Source: Betaproteobacteria bacterium UBA1934 (GTDB taxonomy: Bacteria > Pseudomonadota > Gammaproteobacteria > Burkholderiales > Rhodocyclaceae). From it: DNA of 64,000 nucleotides. Positions 42,170 to 51,641 of this stretch are shown piece after piece; positions within the stretch are counted from its first letter, which is position 1, and the number at the start of each line of letters is the position of its first letter. A model generated the notes under the pieces. That model saw only the letters and a list, made by a program, of their open reading frames with translations, did no database searches and was not told the DNA's origin. Location: the NCBI GenBank assembly GCA_002337055.1, contig DDFG01000004.1:500382-564381 (forward strand), given 5' to 3'. Both the position numbers and the translations under genes were made by a program.

Positions 42170-42198
42170 CATTAACCATGGCATGATCATGGTTAATG
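42170..42198. promoter_or_regulatory. Perfect 11-bp inverted repeat upstream of PEP-CTERM gene
   Basis: CATTAACCATG (42170-42180), 7-base spacer, CATGGTTAATG (42188-42198). The arms are perfectly complementary. It lies 41 bases before the start codon, between the S9 peptidase stop and the PEP-CTERM gene, in the place of an operator. AT-rich CTATAAAAAG follows. No known factor was recognised. Confidence 0.6.
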
Positions 42199-42238
42199 GT
42201 CTATAAAAAGAAGACGAGGTGTCGCTGGGAGGTTCGCC

Positions 42239-43069
42239 ATGTTTTCAAGAAACCTTCGGGATGTATTTGCGTTGACGGTGCTTCTGCTTCCCTTGCCGGC
42301 AAGCGCGGCGCTGTATCAGATTCCCTCTTCCGGGATCACGCCGAACTTGTATCTGAATGAGACCTCGGCTGCCGGCCAATTCATTTCATCCGGCATCCTG
42401 CCGCAGGGGTCGCAAATCAGGAACGCGTCCATCAAGTTCGCTTTCCGGGATGACGCCGACGACATGCGGCGCGTCAATTACAACAGCCATCCGGACATTG
42501 GCGATTGGGTGGAACAGCCCGCGGTGTATAACGGCTACGACGTTCATCACAATTTCGTTCGCGCCTATAACCGCATCAGCCAAAGCGAGTGGCTCTACGA
42601 TTACGAACGCGTCGACGTTCTTCTGAACGGATTACGCACCGGCACTGCCGAACCCGCCCGTACGACAACGAGCACCAGTTCGGTGACACCGGTCGGCTGG
42701 CAGTGGGATCACGGCGGCTCCAGTCGATATCTGTATGGTTACGACGCCAACGGCCGGCCCATTTTCGGCACGAGTTATTACGATTACTACAACAACGTCG
42801 CCAAAGTCGATGTGAATATCTACTTGGGCAACGAAGACAATTTCTTGTTCACAGATTCGCTCGATAATCCCCTGCTCGCACTGCTCCAGAGCGGAGACCC
42901 ACTGAACTTCAAGCTGGACGTCACAACCGGCGACTTGCTGTTCGTGTCGGCAACGCTTTTTGTCGAGACGGTCGACAACCCGGCAGTACCTGAACCCGGT
43001 TCGGCTGCACTCATCCTGGCCGGACTCGCATCGATCGCCCTGTTGCGAAGACGAGCCTTAACGCATTAG
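42239..43069 (+). CDS. PEP-CTERM sorting domain protein
   Basis: 276-residue exported protein with an N-terminal signal peptide (DVFALTVLLLPLPASAA) and a C-terminal PEP-CTERM tail: VPEPGSAALILAGLASIALLRRR, i.e. the PEP motif, a membrane helix and a basic end. Exosortase cleaves such tails during export in exopolysaccharide-producing Gram-negatives. The middle is rich in Tyr, Asn and Asp (YYDYYNNVAKVDVNIYLGNED) and resembles no family I know. GGGAGG lies about 8 bases before the ATG. Exosortase genes are not in the window. A perfect dyad lies upstream. Confidence 0.88.
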   Translation: MFSRNLRDVFALTVLLLPLPASAALYQIPSSGITPNLYLNETSAAGQFISSGILPQGSQIRNASIKFAFRDDADDMRRVNYNSHPDIGDWVEQPAVYNGYDVHHNFVRAYNRISQSEWLYDYERVDVLLNGLRTGTAEPARTTTSTSSVTPVGWQWDHGGSSRYLYGYDANGRPIFGTSYYDYYNNVAKVDVNIYLGNEDNFLFTDSLDNPLLALLQSGDPLNFKLDVTTGDLLFVSATLFVETVDNPAVPEPGSAALILAGLASIALLRRRALTH

Positions 43070-43268
43070 CGGTCGCCACCTAGGCTGTTGCACGGCGAGC
43101 TCAAGCGAATTTTCAGAGGGCTTTGTCTAAAGCTGTCTGTTGGCATGCCCGGTCTCCCCAGCCACTTGCAGGCGGAGCAGAAAGGCAGAACAATTCAGCT
43201 TATCCACAGTGGGTGTTCGTGCGGAAAAACCACGCGAATTCGCCCAGAATAATGCACAAGGGACAGAG

Positions 43269-46200
43269 ATGAGCGGGGGGCCTTCCGGCACACCGGGTAC
43301 GCGACGCGGTTCGCGAACGCACTGGTGGCCAAGAACATCGCGGGTGCGGCTGCTGATCCTGTTGCTTCCGTTTATCTGCCTCGCCATCATCGGCACTGGC
43401 TACTTTCTGACGCTCAGTGCCAAAAAAGCCATTCTGGAGGAAAAGGCAAGCTATCTTTCCGGCATCACTCGCGTGCTGGAAAACGGTCTGGCAGCACAGG
43501 GCGGCTACACTTCCCTTTCACGGGAGATTGAGCCGGATGCGGAGCGGTCGGCTCGCATCGCGCACCTCAGCCGGCAACTCGACGCTGTGACTGAGCAAGT
43601 AGCGAGCGCCTTTCCAGGCGTCGGTGTTGGTTATTACCACAAGGAACTCGACGCCATCCTGACCTATGGGCCTAGCGCCCAATATGGCGACCGCGTCGTC
43701 GGTACCGCCATCGGCAGCCAGCATCCCGGTCGGCGTGTAATGGAAAACGGGACTCCGGCGGTGGAGGCCGGCCTGCAAGTCAGGGGCAATATACTGAATG
43801 CAATGACCCCGGTTGTCGAAGGTGGCAAGGTCGTCGGCTATATCTGGGCCAACGAACTGATCGACGATATCGAACGACAGGTCAGCGAGATGCGCATTGC
43901 AGTCGCGTCGTTAACTGCTTTGTCTCTGCTGGTCACGCTGGTCGTGATCTATTTCGTGATCACGCTGTTGACGCGCGATGTGGCGACCATTCGCGACGGA
44001 CTGGATCGCCTGGCCGACAACCTGGGCGAGCGGTTGCCTGCTCTTTCAGGTGAAACGGGGCAAATCGCCGAATCGATCAACCATCTGGCCGGGCAACTCG
44101 AGCAAGCGCACCAGCGGGAGCGAGAAGCGGCACTAGCGGCCCTCAAGAGCAGCGAAGACACGCTACGCGCCGCGATCGAAGCCATCGACGAAGCCTTTGT
44201 CCTGTTCGACCCCGAAGACAAGCTTCTGTATTGCAATGAAAAATACCGCGAACTCTTCTTCGGATTAAGCGACATTCTCAAACCCGGCGTTCCTTATGCC
44301 CGGATTCTTCGTGTGGGTGCCGAGCGCGGCCTCTATCCCTTTGCCGCAGACATGTCTATTGACGACTGGGTGGCCCAACGTTCCGCCGAACACTTGCAGG
44401 GCGGTATCGGCGTCGAGCAGGTCACAATAGACGGGCGCTGGATTCGCATCGTCGATCGCAAAACGCCGTCGGGCCACATCGTCGGCTTCCGGGTGGATAT
44501 CACCGACCTCAAACTGGCGACCGAAACGGCCGAGGAAGCCAGTCGCGTCAAGAGCGAGTTCCTTGCCAACATGAGCCACGAAATCCGCACGCCCATGAAT
44601 GGCGTGCTGGGCATGACGGAACTCCTGCTGACCACGCCTCTCGATCCCGAGCAGCGCGAATTCGCGGAGACCGCGCGCAATAGCGCCCAATCGTTGCTGG
44701 GACTCATCAACGACATCCTCGATTTTTCCAAAATAGAAGCTGGCAAACTTGATCTCGAGATCATCGACTTCGACCTGCGCACGCTGATTGCCGACGTCAC
44801 CGACATGCTTGCGTTTCGCGCCGACGAAAAGGGGCTTGAATTCACCAGTGTCGTCGAGCCCAACGTACCGTCCCGACTGAAAGGCGATCCGGGTCGTTTG
44901 CGACAAGTGCTTTTGAATCTGGCCGGCAATGCGGTCAAGTTCACGCACCATGGCGAGGTGGTTGTCGAAGTCCGCGAGATGGCGGAACAAGATGGTGTGG
45001 TCACGGTACGCGTTGACGTCCGCGACACTGGCATTGGAATCGAAGCGGAGAAGGTTCCCTCTCTCTTCTCTCCTTTCACGCAAGCAGATAGTTCCACCAC
45101 GCGGCAATTCGGCGGCACTGGCCTTGGACTCTCGATTGCCAGACGCCTGATCGAGTTGATGGGCGGGCGGATCGGCGTCGAGAGTACTCAAGGCGTCGGT
45201 TCGTGTTTCTGGTTCGAAATCCCGCTGGCGGTGCAAAACAACGTCAGTCTGGCAATGATCGCATCGCCGGAGATTCTTCGAAACAAGCGGGTTCTGGTTG
45301 TCGATGACCACGCCGCCAACCGCCGACTGCTCCAAATCCTTCTCGAAAGCTGGCAGATGCTTCCGCTTCTGGCAGAGGACGGACCGGCCGCAATAAACCT
45401 GCTGAAATCCGAGTACGTCGCCAGCCAGAAAATTGACATTGTCATTATTGACATGCAAATGCCCATTATGGATGGCCTTGCGCTGGCGCGCGCCATCCGG
45501 GCCGAATCCGTGCTCTCGCGCATTCCCCTCGTTTTGTTAACTTCGGTTGCAATGCGCGGCGAAGTCGAACAATTGCATGACGCAGGGTTCGCCGCATACC
45601 TGACCAAACCAATCAAGGAACGCCTGCTGCGTGGTTGTCTGCAAACCATTTTCGGCGACGAATCGCCCAATGATCGGCTTATCACGCGCCATTCCCTGAC
45701 AGAACAGCAACGCCAGGGATATCTGCTGCTCGTCGAGGACAATCCGATCAATCAGAAGCTGGCCATAACTTTGCTGACGCGCTTGGGCCACCAGGTCGAT
45801 CTGGCGGTAAATGGCCGCCAGGCCCTCGAACAACTTGCCAGCAATCGCTATGACTTGGTGCTGATGGACTGCCGCATGCCGGTCATGGATGGCTACGAAG
45901 CCACGCGGGCGATTCGCTCAGGCTCGGTGTGTGTTCTGGATTCAACAGTGGTGATTATCGCAATGACTGCCAACGCGATGGAGGGAGACCGTGAAGCCGC
46001 TTTGGCAGTCGGCATGAACGATTACCTGACCAAACCCATTGTATCGGCTCAACTGGCGGAAACCGTAGACAGATGGCTGTCTGTCGCAAGTGAAAGAAAA
46101 GTGGGGCGCACTTCGAATACCGCCCGACGTGACGATCATGCAACTCTGCCCCCAGCGTTCGATCCTGCGCTCATGTCCGAACAACTGGGCGACGATCTTG

Positions 46201-46508
46201 ATATCGTGCGTGAAATCCTCCCCGAACTCGCAGAAAGCCTCCTCGCCGAAATACAGACACTGGAAAGTGCCATGGCGGTGGCCGACTTCGAGACGGCTGC
46301 GAGAACCGCCCACACGATCAAGGGACTGGCCGCGACAACCTGTTCGGAATCGGTGCGGCAAGCCGCGCATGATGCGGAATTGCTGGCACGCGCTCGAAAC
46401 GCCGATGCGGTATCGACCATGCTACCCAGTTTGAAGCTGGAAATAGTTCACTTGCACGAAGCCATTCATCAGTGGCTGCGGCAGCCTGAAAACGGAATAG
46501 GAGCCTAA
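43269..46508 (+). CDS. Hybrid histidine kinase: sensor-PAS-HisKA-HATPase-REC-REC-HPt
   Basis: 1079 residues. Membrane helices at about 26-46 and 215-235 enclose a periplasmic Cache-like sensor (GVGVGYYHKELDAILTYG). Then a HAMP-like linker, a PAS domain (AIEAIDEAFVLFDPEDKLLYCNEKY), HisKA (His in NMSHEIRTPMNG), HATPase_c (LLNLAGNAVKF, DTGIGIE, GTGLGLSI), two receiver domains (Asp in VIIDMQMPIMDG and in VLMDCRMPVMDG) and a C-terminal HPt (His in AAHTIKGLAATT region, ARTAHTIKG). The complete phosphorelay is in one chain, so an external response regulator is expected. ATG 43269 is preferred to the longer GTG/ATG frame because of AGGGACAG upstream. Two bases separate it from a second kinase, so they are co-transcribed. 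Confidence 0.93.
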   Translation: MSGGPSGTPGTRRGSRTHWWPRTSRVRLLILLLPFICLAIIGTGYFLTLSAKKAILEEKASYLSGITRVLENGLAAQGGYTSLSREIEPDAERSARIAHLSRQLDAVTEQVASAFPGVGVGYYHKELDAILTYGPSAQYGDRVVGTAIGSQHPGRRVMENGTPAVEAGLQVRGNILNAMTPVVEGGKVVGYIWANELIDDIERQVSEMRIAVASLTALSLLVTLVVIYFVITLLTRDVATIRDGLDRLADNLGERLPALSGETGQIAESINHLAGQLEQAHQREREAALAALKSSEDTLRAAIEAIDEAFVLFDPEDKLLYCNEKYRELFFGLSDILKPGVPYARILRVGAERGLYPFAADMSIDDWVAQRSAEHLQGGIGVEQVTIDGRWIRIVDRKTPSGHIVGFRVDITDLKLATETAEEASRVKSEFLANMSHEIRTPMNGVLGMTELLLTTPLDPEQREFAETARNSAQSLLGLINDILDFSKIEAGKLDLEIIDFDLRTLIADVTDMLAFRADEKGLEFTSVVEPNVPSRLKGDPGRLRQVLLNLAGNAVKFTHHGEVVVEVREMAEQDGVVTVRVDVRDTGIGIEAEKVPSLFSPFTQADSSTTRQFGGTGLGLSIARRLIELMGGRIGVESTQGVGSCFWFEIPLAVQNNVSLAMIASPEILRNKRVLVVDDHAANRRLLQILLESWQMLPLLAEDGPAAINLLKSEYVASQKIDIVIIDMQMPIMDGLALARAIRAESVLSRIPLVLLTSVAMRGEVEQLHDAGFAAYLTKPIKERLLRGCLQTIFGDESPNDRLITRHSLTEQQRQGYLLLVEDNPINQKLAITLLTRLGHQVDLAVNGRQALEQLASNRYDLVLMDCRMPVMDGYEATRAIRSGSVCVLDSTVVIIAMTANAMEGDREAALAVGMNDYLTKPIVSAQLAETVDRWLSVASERKVGRTSNTARRDDHATLPPAFDPALMSEQLGDDLDIVREILPELAESLLAEIQTLESAMAVADFETAARTAHTIKGLAATTCSESVRQAAHDAELLARARNADAVSTMLPSLKLEIVHLHEAIHQWLRQPENGIGA

Positions 46509-46510
46509 AC

Positions 46511-49060
46511 ATGCCAACCACTCTGCACGACACGTTGCGCAAGATGGGCATCCGTAGCAAGCTGATTTTGCTGTTCGTCGTCATCAAAGTCGTCCCACTG
46601 GTATTGCTTGCGTTGCTGGCGTGGGAGGGCGTCTCGCGGCTGGGCAGCGGTGTCGCCAACCAGACCGACCAGCTCACCGTCGAAGTACGCGATACTGTGG
46701 CCGGCATGGGCAAAACGTTTTCCGACCAAGCCCAGAAAGCGCTCGATCACCGGGCGCGCGAAGAACTGGAACGTCTGACCACCGACACGGCGCGCGCCGT
46801 CGCCGATTTCCTGTACGACCGGGACCGCGATTTGCTGCTGGCGGCCAAACTGGACGTCTCTGAAGACGCCTTCCGCCGATTCCTCGAAAGCCGGCAACGC
46901 GGACTGGTCGATCCCGGTCGCTGGAAACTGGGAGACGACGGCAAACAGTGGGTGCCAGATCAAGCCAAGACCGAAGGTGCCACCACAGTAGTGTCGAGCA
47001 ACCCCGAAAACCAGCAGGACTTCCATTACCGTCAGCCGGAGACCGTTCGCCGCACCGTCATGCGACCGCTTTACCACGAACTGACGGTCATCGGGCTGGA
47101 TGGGCAGGAAAAGATCAAGGTGCAAAGCAGCCAGCTATTGCCGTCCGGGTTGCGCGACGTTTCTAGGCGCGAAAATACCTATTGCAAGGCTGAAAGGTAT
47201 TTCGAAGCTCTCAAAAAGCTCAAACCCGGCGAGATATACGTATCGGACGTAATTGGGCCGTATGTCAAATCGCGGGTTATTGGCCCGCTGACCCCAGACA
47301 AAGCCAGATCGCTCAACATTCCCTTTGCGCCGGAAGACGAAGCTTATGCCGGGCGCGAAAATCCGGCCGGAAAACGCTTTCTGGGCATCGTACGATGGGC
47401 AACACCGCTAGTGAAAGGTCAGACCGTGGTCGGTTACCTGACACTGGCGCTCGACCACACACACATCATGAGTTTCACTGACAACCTGATGCCGACCGAC
47501 AGGCGCTACACTCCGATCCCCGATGCGGCGAGCGGCAATTACGCGTTCATCTGGGATTATCAGGATCGAAGTATCGCTCATCCCCGGCACCACTCCATCG
47601 TCGGCTTCGATCCCTCCACCGGCGAGTACATGACACCCTGGCTAGAAGCCGGCTTATACGATGCCTGGAAGCAAAGCGGCAAACCGCTGCGTAGCTTCCT
47701 GGCTGGCATCCCTGCTTTCGATCGCCAATCGCGCGACAAGAAGCCTGCCAAGGCAACCACACAGGCCGGAACAGTCGGCCTGGAATGCCGTTATCTGAAT
47801 TTCGCACCACAATGCCAAGGCTGGCACGACCTCACCGAGCATGGCGGATCAGGTTCGTTCCTCATACTGTGGACCGGGGTCTGGAAACTGACCACTGCGG
47901 CCACCATTCCCTACTACACCGGACAATACCGCCGAACGCCACGCGGTTTTGGGTATGTCACCATTGGCGCCAACATTGATGACTTCCACAAACCTGCGAT
48001 AGAAACTGCCGACGGAATGAATGCCAAAGTGGTGGAATTCGGCGAGAAAATGAAGGCTCGTCAGCTTGAAATTCGCGATCTGATCGCCGAATCCATGGGA
48101 ACAACCGCCATCGGGTTGACCATCTCCACACTGGTAATGGTCGGCATCGTGGTCGCAATCGCGATCTGGCTGGCCTCAATGCTGACTCGGCGCATCCTGA
48201 TTGTGATACGCGGCTTGCAGACCATTGAGCGCGGCGACTTCAACTTCCGCTTTCAAAAAAGTGGAGACGATGAACTGGGCAAGCTCAATGAGTCGCTCAA
48301 TCGCATGGCCAACGCGGTTCAGGAATCCTTTCGCCGCCTTGAAGAAGCACGTGCGGAAGCCGAAGCTGCGAGTCACCTGAAGAGCGATTTCTTGGCTCGT
48401 ATGTCACACGAACTCAGGACACCACTTAACGGCATTCTCGGCTTCGCAGAACTCATTAGTGTGGACGCGCCCAACGAAGAAACACGCGAGCACGCGAACA
48501 CCATACTCCAAAGCGGACAGCATCTCTTGGTACTGTTGAACGATGTTCTTGACCTGGCCAAGATCGAGGCCGGCCACATGTTGCTCGACGAAAGCGATTT
48601 CAACCTTGCGTCGCTGTTGCAGGATGCCGCCGCGCTACACCGTGCCGCGGCCCGTCAAAAGGGATTGTCACTCGAAACGAATCTGGCGGACGATCTGCCA
48701 CCCACCTTGTACAACGATGGCCGGCGCTTGCAACAAATCATCAACAATCTGCTGAGTAACGCCATCAAGTTTACGGAAACCGGCTGCATCACGTTGAGCG
48801 CCCGGATCGTTGACGGGCAGCAGATCGTCATCGCCGTGCGCGATAGCGGACCCGGCATCGAACCGGAAGCTCAAGCCTTTGTGTTCGAGCGATTCCGTCA
48901 GGCTTCGCAGTTTATCAACCGCAAGCATGGTGGAACTGGTTTAGGCTTGGCATTAGTCCGAGAATTCGCCCAACTGATGGGCGGCCATGTCAAACTTGAT
49001 TCGACCCCAGGCGAGGGTAGTTGCTTCGAGGTTTGGCTACCGACCAAGCGGCCCAACTAG
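46511..49060 (+). CDS. Membrane sensor histidine kinase with large periplasmic sensor
   Basis: 849 residues: an N-terminal helix (LILLFVVIKVVPLVLLALLAW), a large periplasmic sensor of about 500 residues with Cache-like parts, a second helix (TAIGLTISTLVMVGIVVAIAIWLAS, about 535-560), HAMP (ILIVIRGLQTIERGDFNFRF), HisKA (His in ARMSHELRTPLNG) and HATPase_c (INNLLSNAIKF, DSGPGIE, GTGLGLALV). It has no receiver of its own. The separate receiver protein encoded convergently just downstream (overlap of four bases) is a candidate partner. AGGAG precedes the start. The sensor region contains many aromatic residues and Cys pairs but suggests no ligand. Confidence 0.93.
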   Translation: MPTTLHDTLRKMGIRSKLILLFVVIKVVPLVLLALLAWEGVSRLGSGVANQTDQLTVEVRDTVAGMGKTFSDQAQKALDHRAREELERLTTDTARAVADFLYDRDRDLLLAAKLDVSEDAFRRFLESRQRGLVDPGRWKLGDDGKQWVPDQAKTEGATTVVSSNPENQQDFHYRQPETVRRTVMRPLYHELTVIGLDGQEKIKVQSSQLLPSGLRDVSRRENTYCKAERYFEALKKLKPGEIYVSDVIGPYVKSRVIGPLTPDKARSLNIPFAPEDEAYAGRENPAGKRFLGIVRWATPLVKGQTVVGYLTLALDHTHIMSFTDNLMPTDRRYTPIPDAASGNYAFIWDYQDRSIAHPRHHSIVGFDPSTGEYMTPWLEAGLYDAWKQSGKPLRSFLAGIPAFDRQSRDKKPAKATTQAGTVGLECRYLNFAPQCQGWHDLTEHGGSGSFLILWTGVWKLTTAATIPYYTGQYRRTPRGFGYVTIGANIDDFHKPAIETADGMNAKVVEFGEKMKARQLEIRDLIAESMGTTAIGLTISTLVMVGIVVAIAIWLASMLTRRILIVIRGLQTIERGDFNFRFQKSGDDELGKLNESLNRMANAVQESFRRLEEARAEAEAASHLKSDFLARMSHELRTPLNGILGFAELISVDAPNEETREHANTILQSGQHLLVLLNDVLDLAKIEAGHMLLDESDFNLASLLQDAAALHRAAARQKGLSLETNLADDLPPTLYNDGRRLQQIINNLLSNAIKFTETGCITLSARIVDGQQIVIAVRDSGPGIEPEAQAFVFERFRQASQFINRKHGGTGLGLALVREFAQLMGGHVKLDSTPGEGSCFEVWLPTKRPN

Positions 49061-49410
49061 TCGGGGAACATGGAATTGAGGCGATCCATCGTCACCGGTT
49101 TGATGAGAATGTCGTCGAACCCCGCGGCCATGATCGACGCTTTCTCCGACTCTATGGCATGCGCCGTATAGGCTACGATGCGAAGAATGTGCGGATAACC
49201 GGAATGTCGAATGCGCTGGCAAACTTCTCGACCATCCAGACCGGGCATGCTGATATCGAGTAGTACATAATCGAACGGAGAGTCGGCCAGCAAGGCAAGC
49301 GCCGAAACGCCATCTTTGGCTTCGGCCACTTGCCAGCCGCGCTTCTTGAAGAGGATCGTCGCCAATTTGCGATTTACAGCGTCGTCATCAACAACGAGCA
49401 CGCGTTTCAT
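49057..49410 (-). CDS. Single-domain response regulator (CheY/DivK-like)
   Basis: 117-residue receiver domain with no output domain: RVLVVDDDAVNRKL acidic pocket, phospho-acceptor Asp in VLLDISMPGLDG, Thr/Ser switch in RIVAYTAHA and conserved Lys in ILIKPV. Probably a phosphate shuttle or a regulator acting by protein contact, like DivK. It is convergent with the kinase at 46511-49060 with a four-base overlap. ATG 49410 starts the domain exactly; the ribosome site is weak, and the longer upstream frame has no support. Confidence 0.9.
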   Translation of the reverse strand: MKRVLVVDDDAVNRKLATILFKKRGWQVAEAKDGVSALALLADSPFDYVLLDISMPGLDGREVCQRIRHSGYPHILRIVAYTAHAIESEKASIMAAGFDDILIKPVTMDRLNSMFPD

Positions 49411-49563
49411 GAAGTCAGGGTTTCCAATGAACTGTACTGATTGTAATGCAGGAAATGCTTCTCGAATAGAACCGCGTCCAGCTTGCCAGGCCGCATCACG
49501 CGATCGCATCTGATTGTCACCATATCGCCCATCCAGTCCGTTTCATTGACTAGCACTCCCGAT

Positions 49564-50403
49564 TCAGGCATCGATCGGCGCCCCGCCGGCCTGAAAACGC
49601 CCCGACAGTTCCTGCAAGCCCAAGGTTTCGATCAACGTGCCGAGGCGTTCCGCGGCTTTCTTGCGGGGCAGATTCTTGTCGCTGGCGACAATCAGTTCGT
49701 TCTTCATCGAATGTTCCCAGCCGACCAGTTCGGTCACCCGCACCTGATAGCCGTGGGCCTCCAATTGCAGGCAACGCAGCACATTGGTGACGTGGCTGCC
49801 GAATTCGCGCGTCTGGATAGGATGACGCCAGAGTTCGGCGAACGGTTGGGACAGCATTTTTCCCTTGCGACGGTTGAGAACTGAGGCCACCTCGGCCTGG
49901 CAGCAGGGTACCAGCACCACATGCCGGGCCCGCCGTTGCAGCGCGAAGCGGATGGCGTCGTCGGTGGCGGTGTCACAGGCGTGCAAGGCGGTGACGATGT
50001 CTATGCGCTCGGGCAGAGCCGTCGAGGTCATCGATTCGGCCACCGAAACATTGAGGAAACGCATGTCGGAAAAGCCCAAGCGGGTGGCCAGTTCCTCTGA
50101 ACATCGCACCAGTTCGTCGCGCGTCTCGATGCCCCAGATGCGCCCGGCGCCGGGCCGGGATTTGAAAAACAGGTCGTAAAGAATGAAGCCGAGATAGGAT
50201 TTGCCCGCACCATGATCGACCAGATGAATCGCTTCCCGCGTCTTCAGCACGTCTTCCAGGAGCGGTTCGATAAACTGGAACAAGTGGTAAACCTGCTTCA
50301 GTTTCCGGCGGCTGTCCTGATTCATCTTGCCGTCGCGCGTCAGGATATGCAGTTCCTTGAGCAGTTCGATTGACTGCTCCGGGCGAATGTCGTACGTTTT
50401 CAT
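49564..50403 (-). CDS. Class I SAM-dependent methyltransferase (Methyltransf_32/METTL25-like)
   Basis: 279 residues. An N-terminal helical part (KQVYHLFQFIEPLLEDVL) precedes the SAM-binding motif HLVDHGAGKSYLGFILYDLFF and IWGIETRDELV; then IDIVTALHACDTATDDAIRFAL and VVLVPCCQAEVA, the ALHACD and PCC motifs also present in the methyltransferase at 31673-32857. Substrate unknown; the HACD/PCC group includes poorly studied proteins in bacteria and eukaryotes. ATG 50403 is chosen; no clear ribosome site. About 150 bases separate its stop from the receiver gene downstream. Confidence 0.88.
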   Translation of the reverse strand: MKTYDIRPEQSIELLKELHILTRDGKMNQDSRRKLKQVYHLFQFIEPLLEDVLKTREAIHLVDHGAGKSYLGFILYDLFFKSRPGAGRIWGIETRDELVRCSEELATRLGFSDMRFLNVSVAESMTSTALPERIDIVTALHACDTATDDAIRFALQRRARHVVLVPCCQAEVASVLNRRKGKMLSQPFAELWRHPIQTREFGSHVTNVLRCLQLEAHGYQVRVTELVGWEHSMKNELIVASDKNLPRKKAAERLGTLIETLGLQELSGRFQAGGAPIDA

Positions 50404-50495
50404 GAGATTTGCATGTTGATTAACGGCGTGCGGGTTCAATAGGCTCGAACTCCGTCTATTCGAAGATGCGGGAAGTTTACCGGGATAGGCCTATC

Positions 50496-50708
50496 ATGTG
50501 CGCCGTCGACGCCACAGATTTTTCCTCTGCCACCTCGTCGCCGCCCGGCGGCAGTTCCGGCGACGGCGGATTCCTGTGGCGAGGCGTGGTCGCACTCCTC
50601 ATCGGCGGCCTTGCGAGCTTCGCCGTGGCTGGCGAAACCGCCCGCTGGTTGGCGCTGTTCGATACCATTCCTGCCCTCTCCACCCGTACCGCCGAAATTT
50701 CGGAGTAA
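50496..50708 (+). CDS. Short membrane protein, probably the N-terminal part of a frameshifted gene
   Basis: 70 codons: a polar Ser/Gly-rich start (MCAVDATDFSSATSSPPGGSSGDGG), one hydrophobic helix (FLWRGVVALLIGGLASFAVA) and a short tail ending at TAA 50706-50708. The reading frame shifts by -1 into the long downstream frame, which lacks a start codon and a ribosome site of its own, so the two probably form one damaged gene. No family was recognised. Divergent from the methyltransferase gene at 50403. Confidence 0.5.
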   Translation: MCAVDATDFSSATSSPPGGSSGDGGFLWRGVVALLIGGLASFAVAGETARWLALFDTIPALSTRTAEISE

Positions 50709-51565
50709 ACCACCACCACATCGACCGACGCTTGGGTGTCGACGTGTCGCCGCCCGCTCTGTTGGTCGCGCAAAGCGATGTCGATCGCCTATACGCCCCC
50801 GTGGCGCAGGCCTCCGCCGACCAAATGCAACGCCTCCTGGCAGCTATCGAGAACGATCCGGAAATGAAACGACTGGCCGCCCGACTGGATACCGCCTCCG
50901 GCACGGGACAGCCCGAAGGTTCGCCGCCTAACCTCAAGGCGCTGGCCGAACTGCACGCCGAAATCGTCGGCGCTCTCGGCCAAGCCAAGACCCGGCGCCT
51001 TTCGCCCATTGCTGCTTATCAGCTGGTGTTGATGCGGACCGGCGGGACGACTCCCTCGTTCTCGCAACAACTCTTCGATCTGAGACGCCACTGCTCGCAA
51101 TGGCACGCGGACGCCGACCGTGCCGCGCTGAGCGCGCCGATCACCTCGCAAAGCGCTGCTGCGTTGGTCGCGCAACACCACGCGCTCGCGGACCGCCAAC
51201 TCGCCGAGGCAGCGGCTCTTGTCGCACAGGCCCGCACCCGCTTACGCGAACGGGTCGCCAAGATGGCGCTTCTGTCCAACGCCGCTGAACGCGACAACAC
51301 CCCACTCACCGAGCGGATGCCCGCTTATTCGCTGTTCAAGACAACCATCGAAGCGCTCTTGAGCCTGCAGCGCGATACACTGAGCAACGTCGGATTCTGG
51401 ATGGGCGTGCGTCCCAGCCTCCCGACTAGTGGCCAGCACACGCCCTATGAGCACCGCCTGGCGCTAGACCTCGATCCCGGCGGCACGGGCAAAGCACCGA
51501 TGGGTGACTGGCTATATCCCCTGAACCGCTACCCAACCCTTGGACTGGCGCCGGGGTTTCACTAG
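50705..51565 (+). pseudogene. Downstream part of probable frameshifted gene, unknown helical protein
   Basis: About 286 codons in the -1 frame relative to the upstream membrane segment, reading GVDVSPPALLVAQSDVDRLYAPVAQASADQ... through a long alanine-rich, mainly helical region (QSAAALVAQHHALADRQLAEAAALVAQARTRLRERVAK) to TLGLAPGFH. Codon use looks fully coding. No ATG lies near its start; weak TTG 50732 or GTG 50744 are the only options. The best reading is one exported or membrane-anchored helical protein broken by a single-base indel around 50695-50745. A sequencing error or programmed frameshift would give the same picture. No family recognised. Confidence 0.55.
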
Positions 51566-51641
51566 TTGCCCGACACTACCGGGTTGACCGCAGCCCCCCT
51601 GATTCCCGACAATGCCCTCAGGCCCATCGACGGAGAATTCC

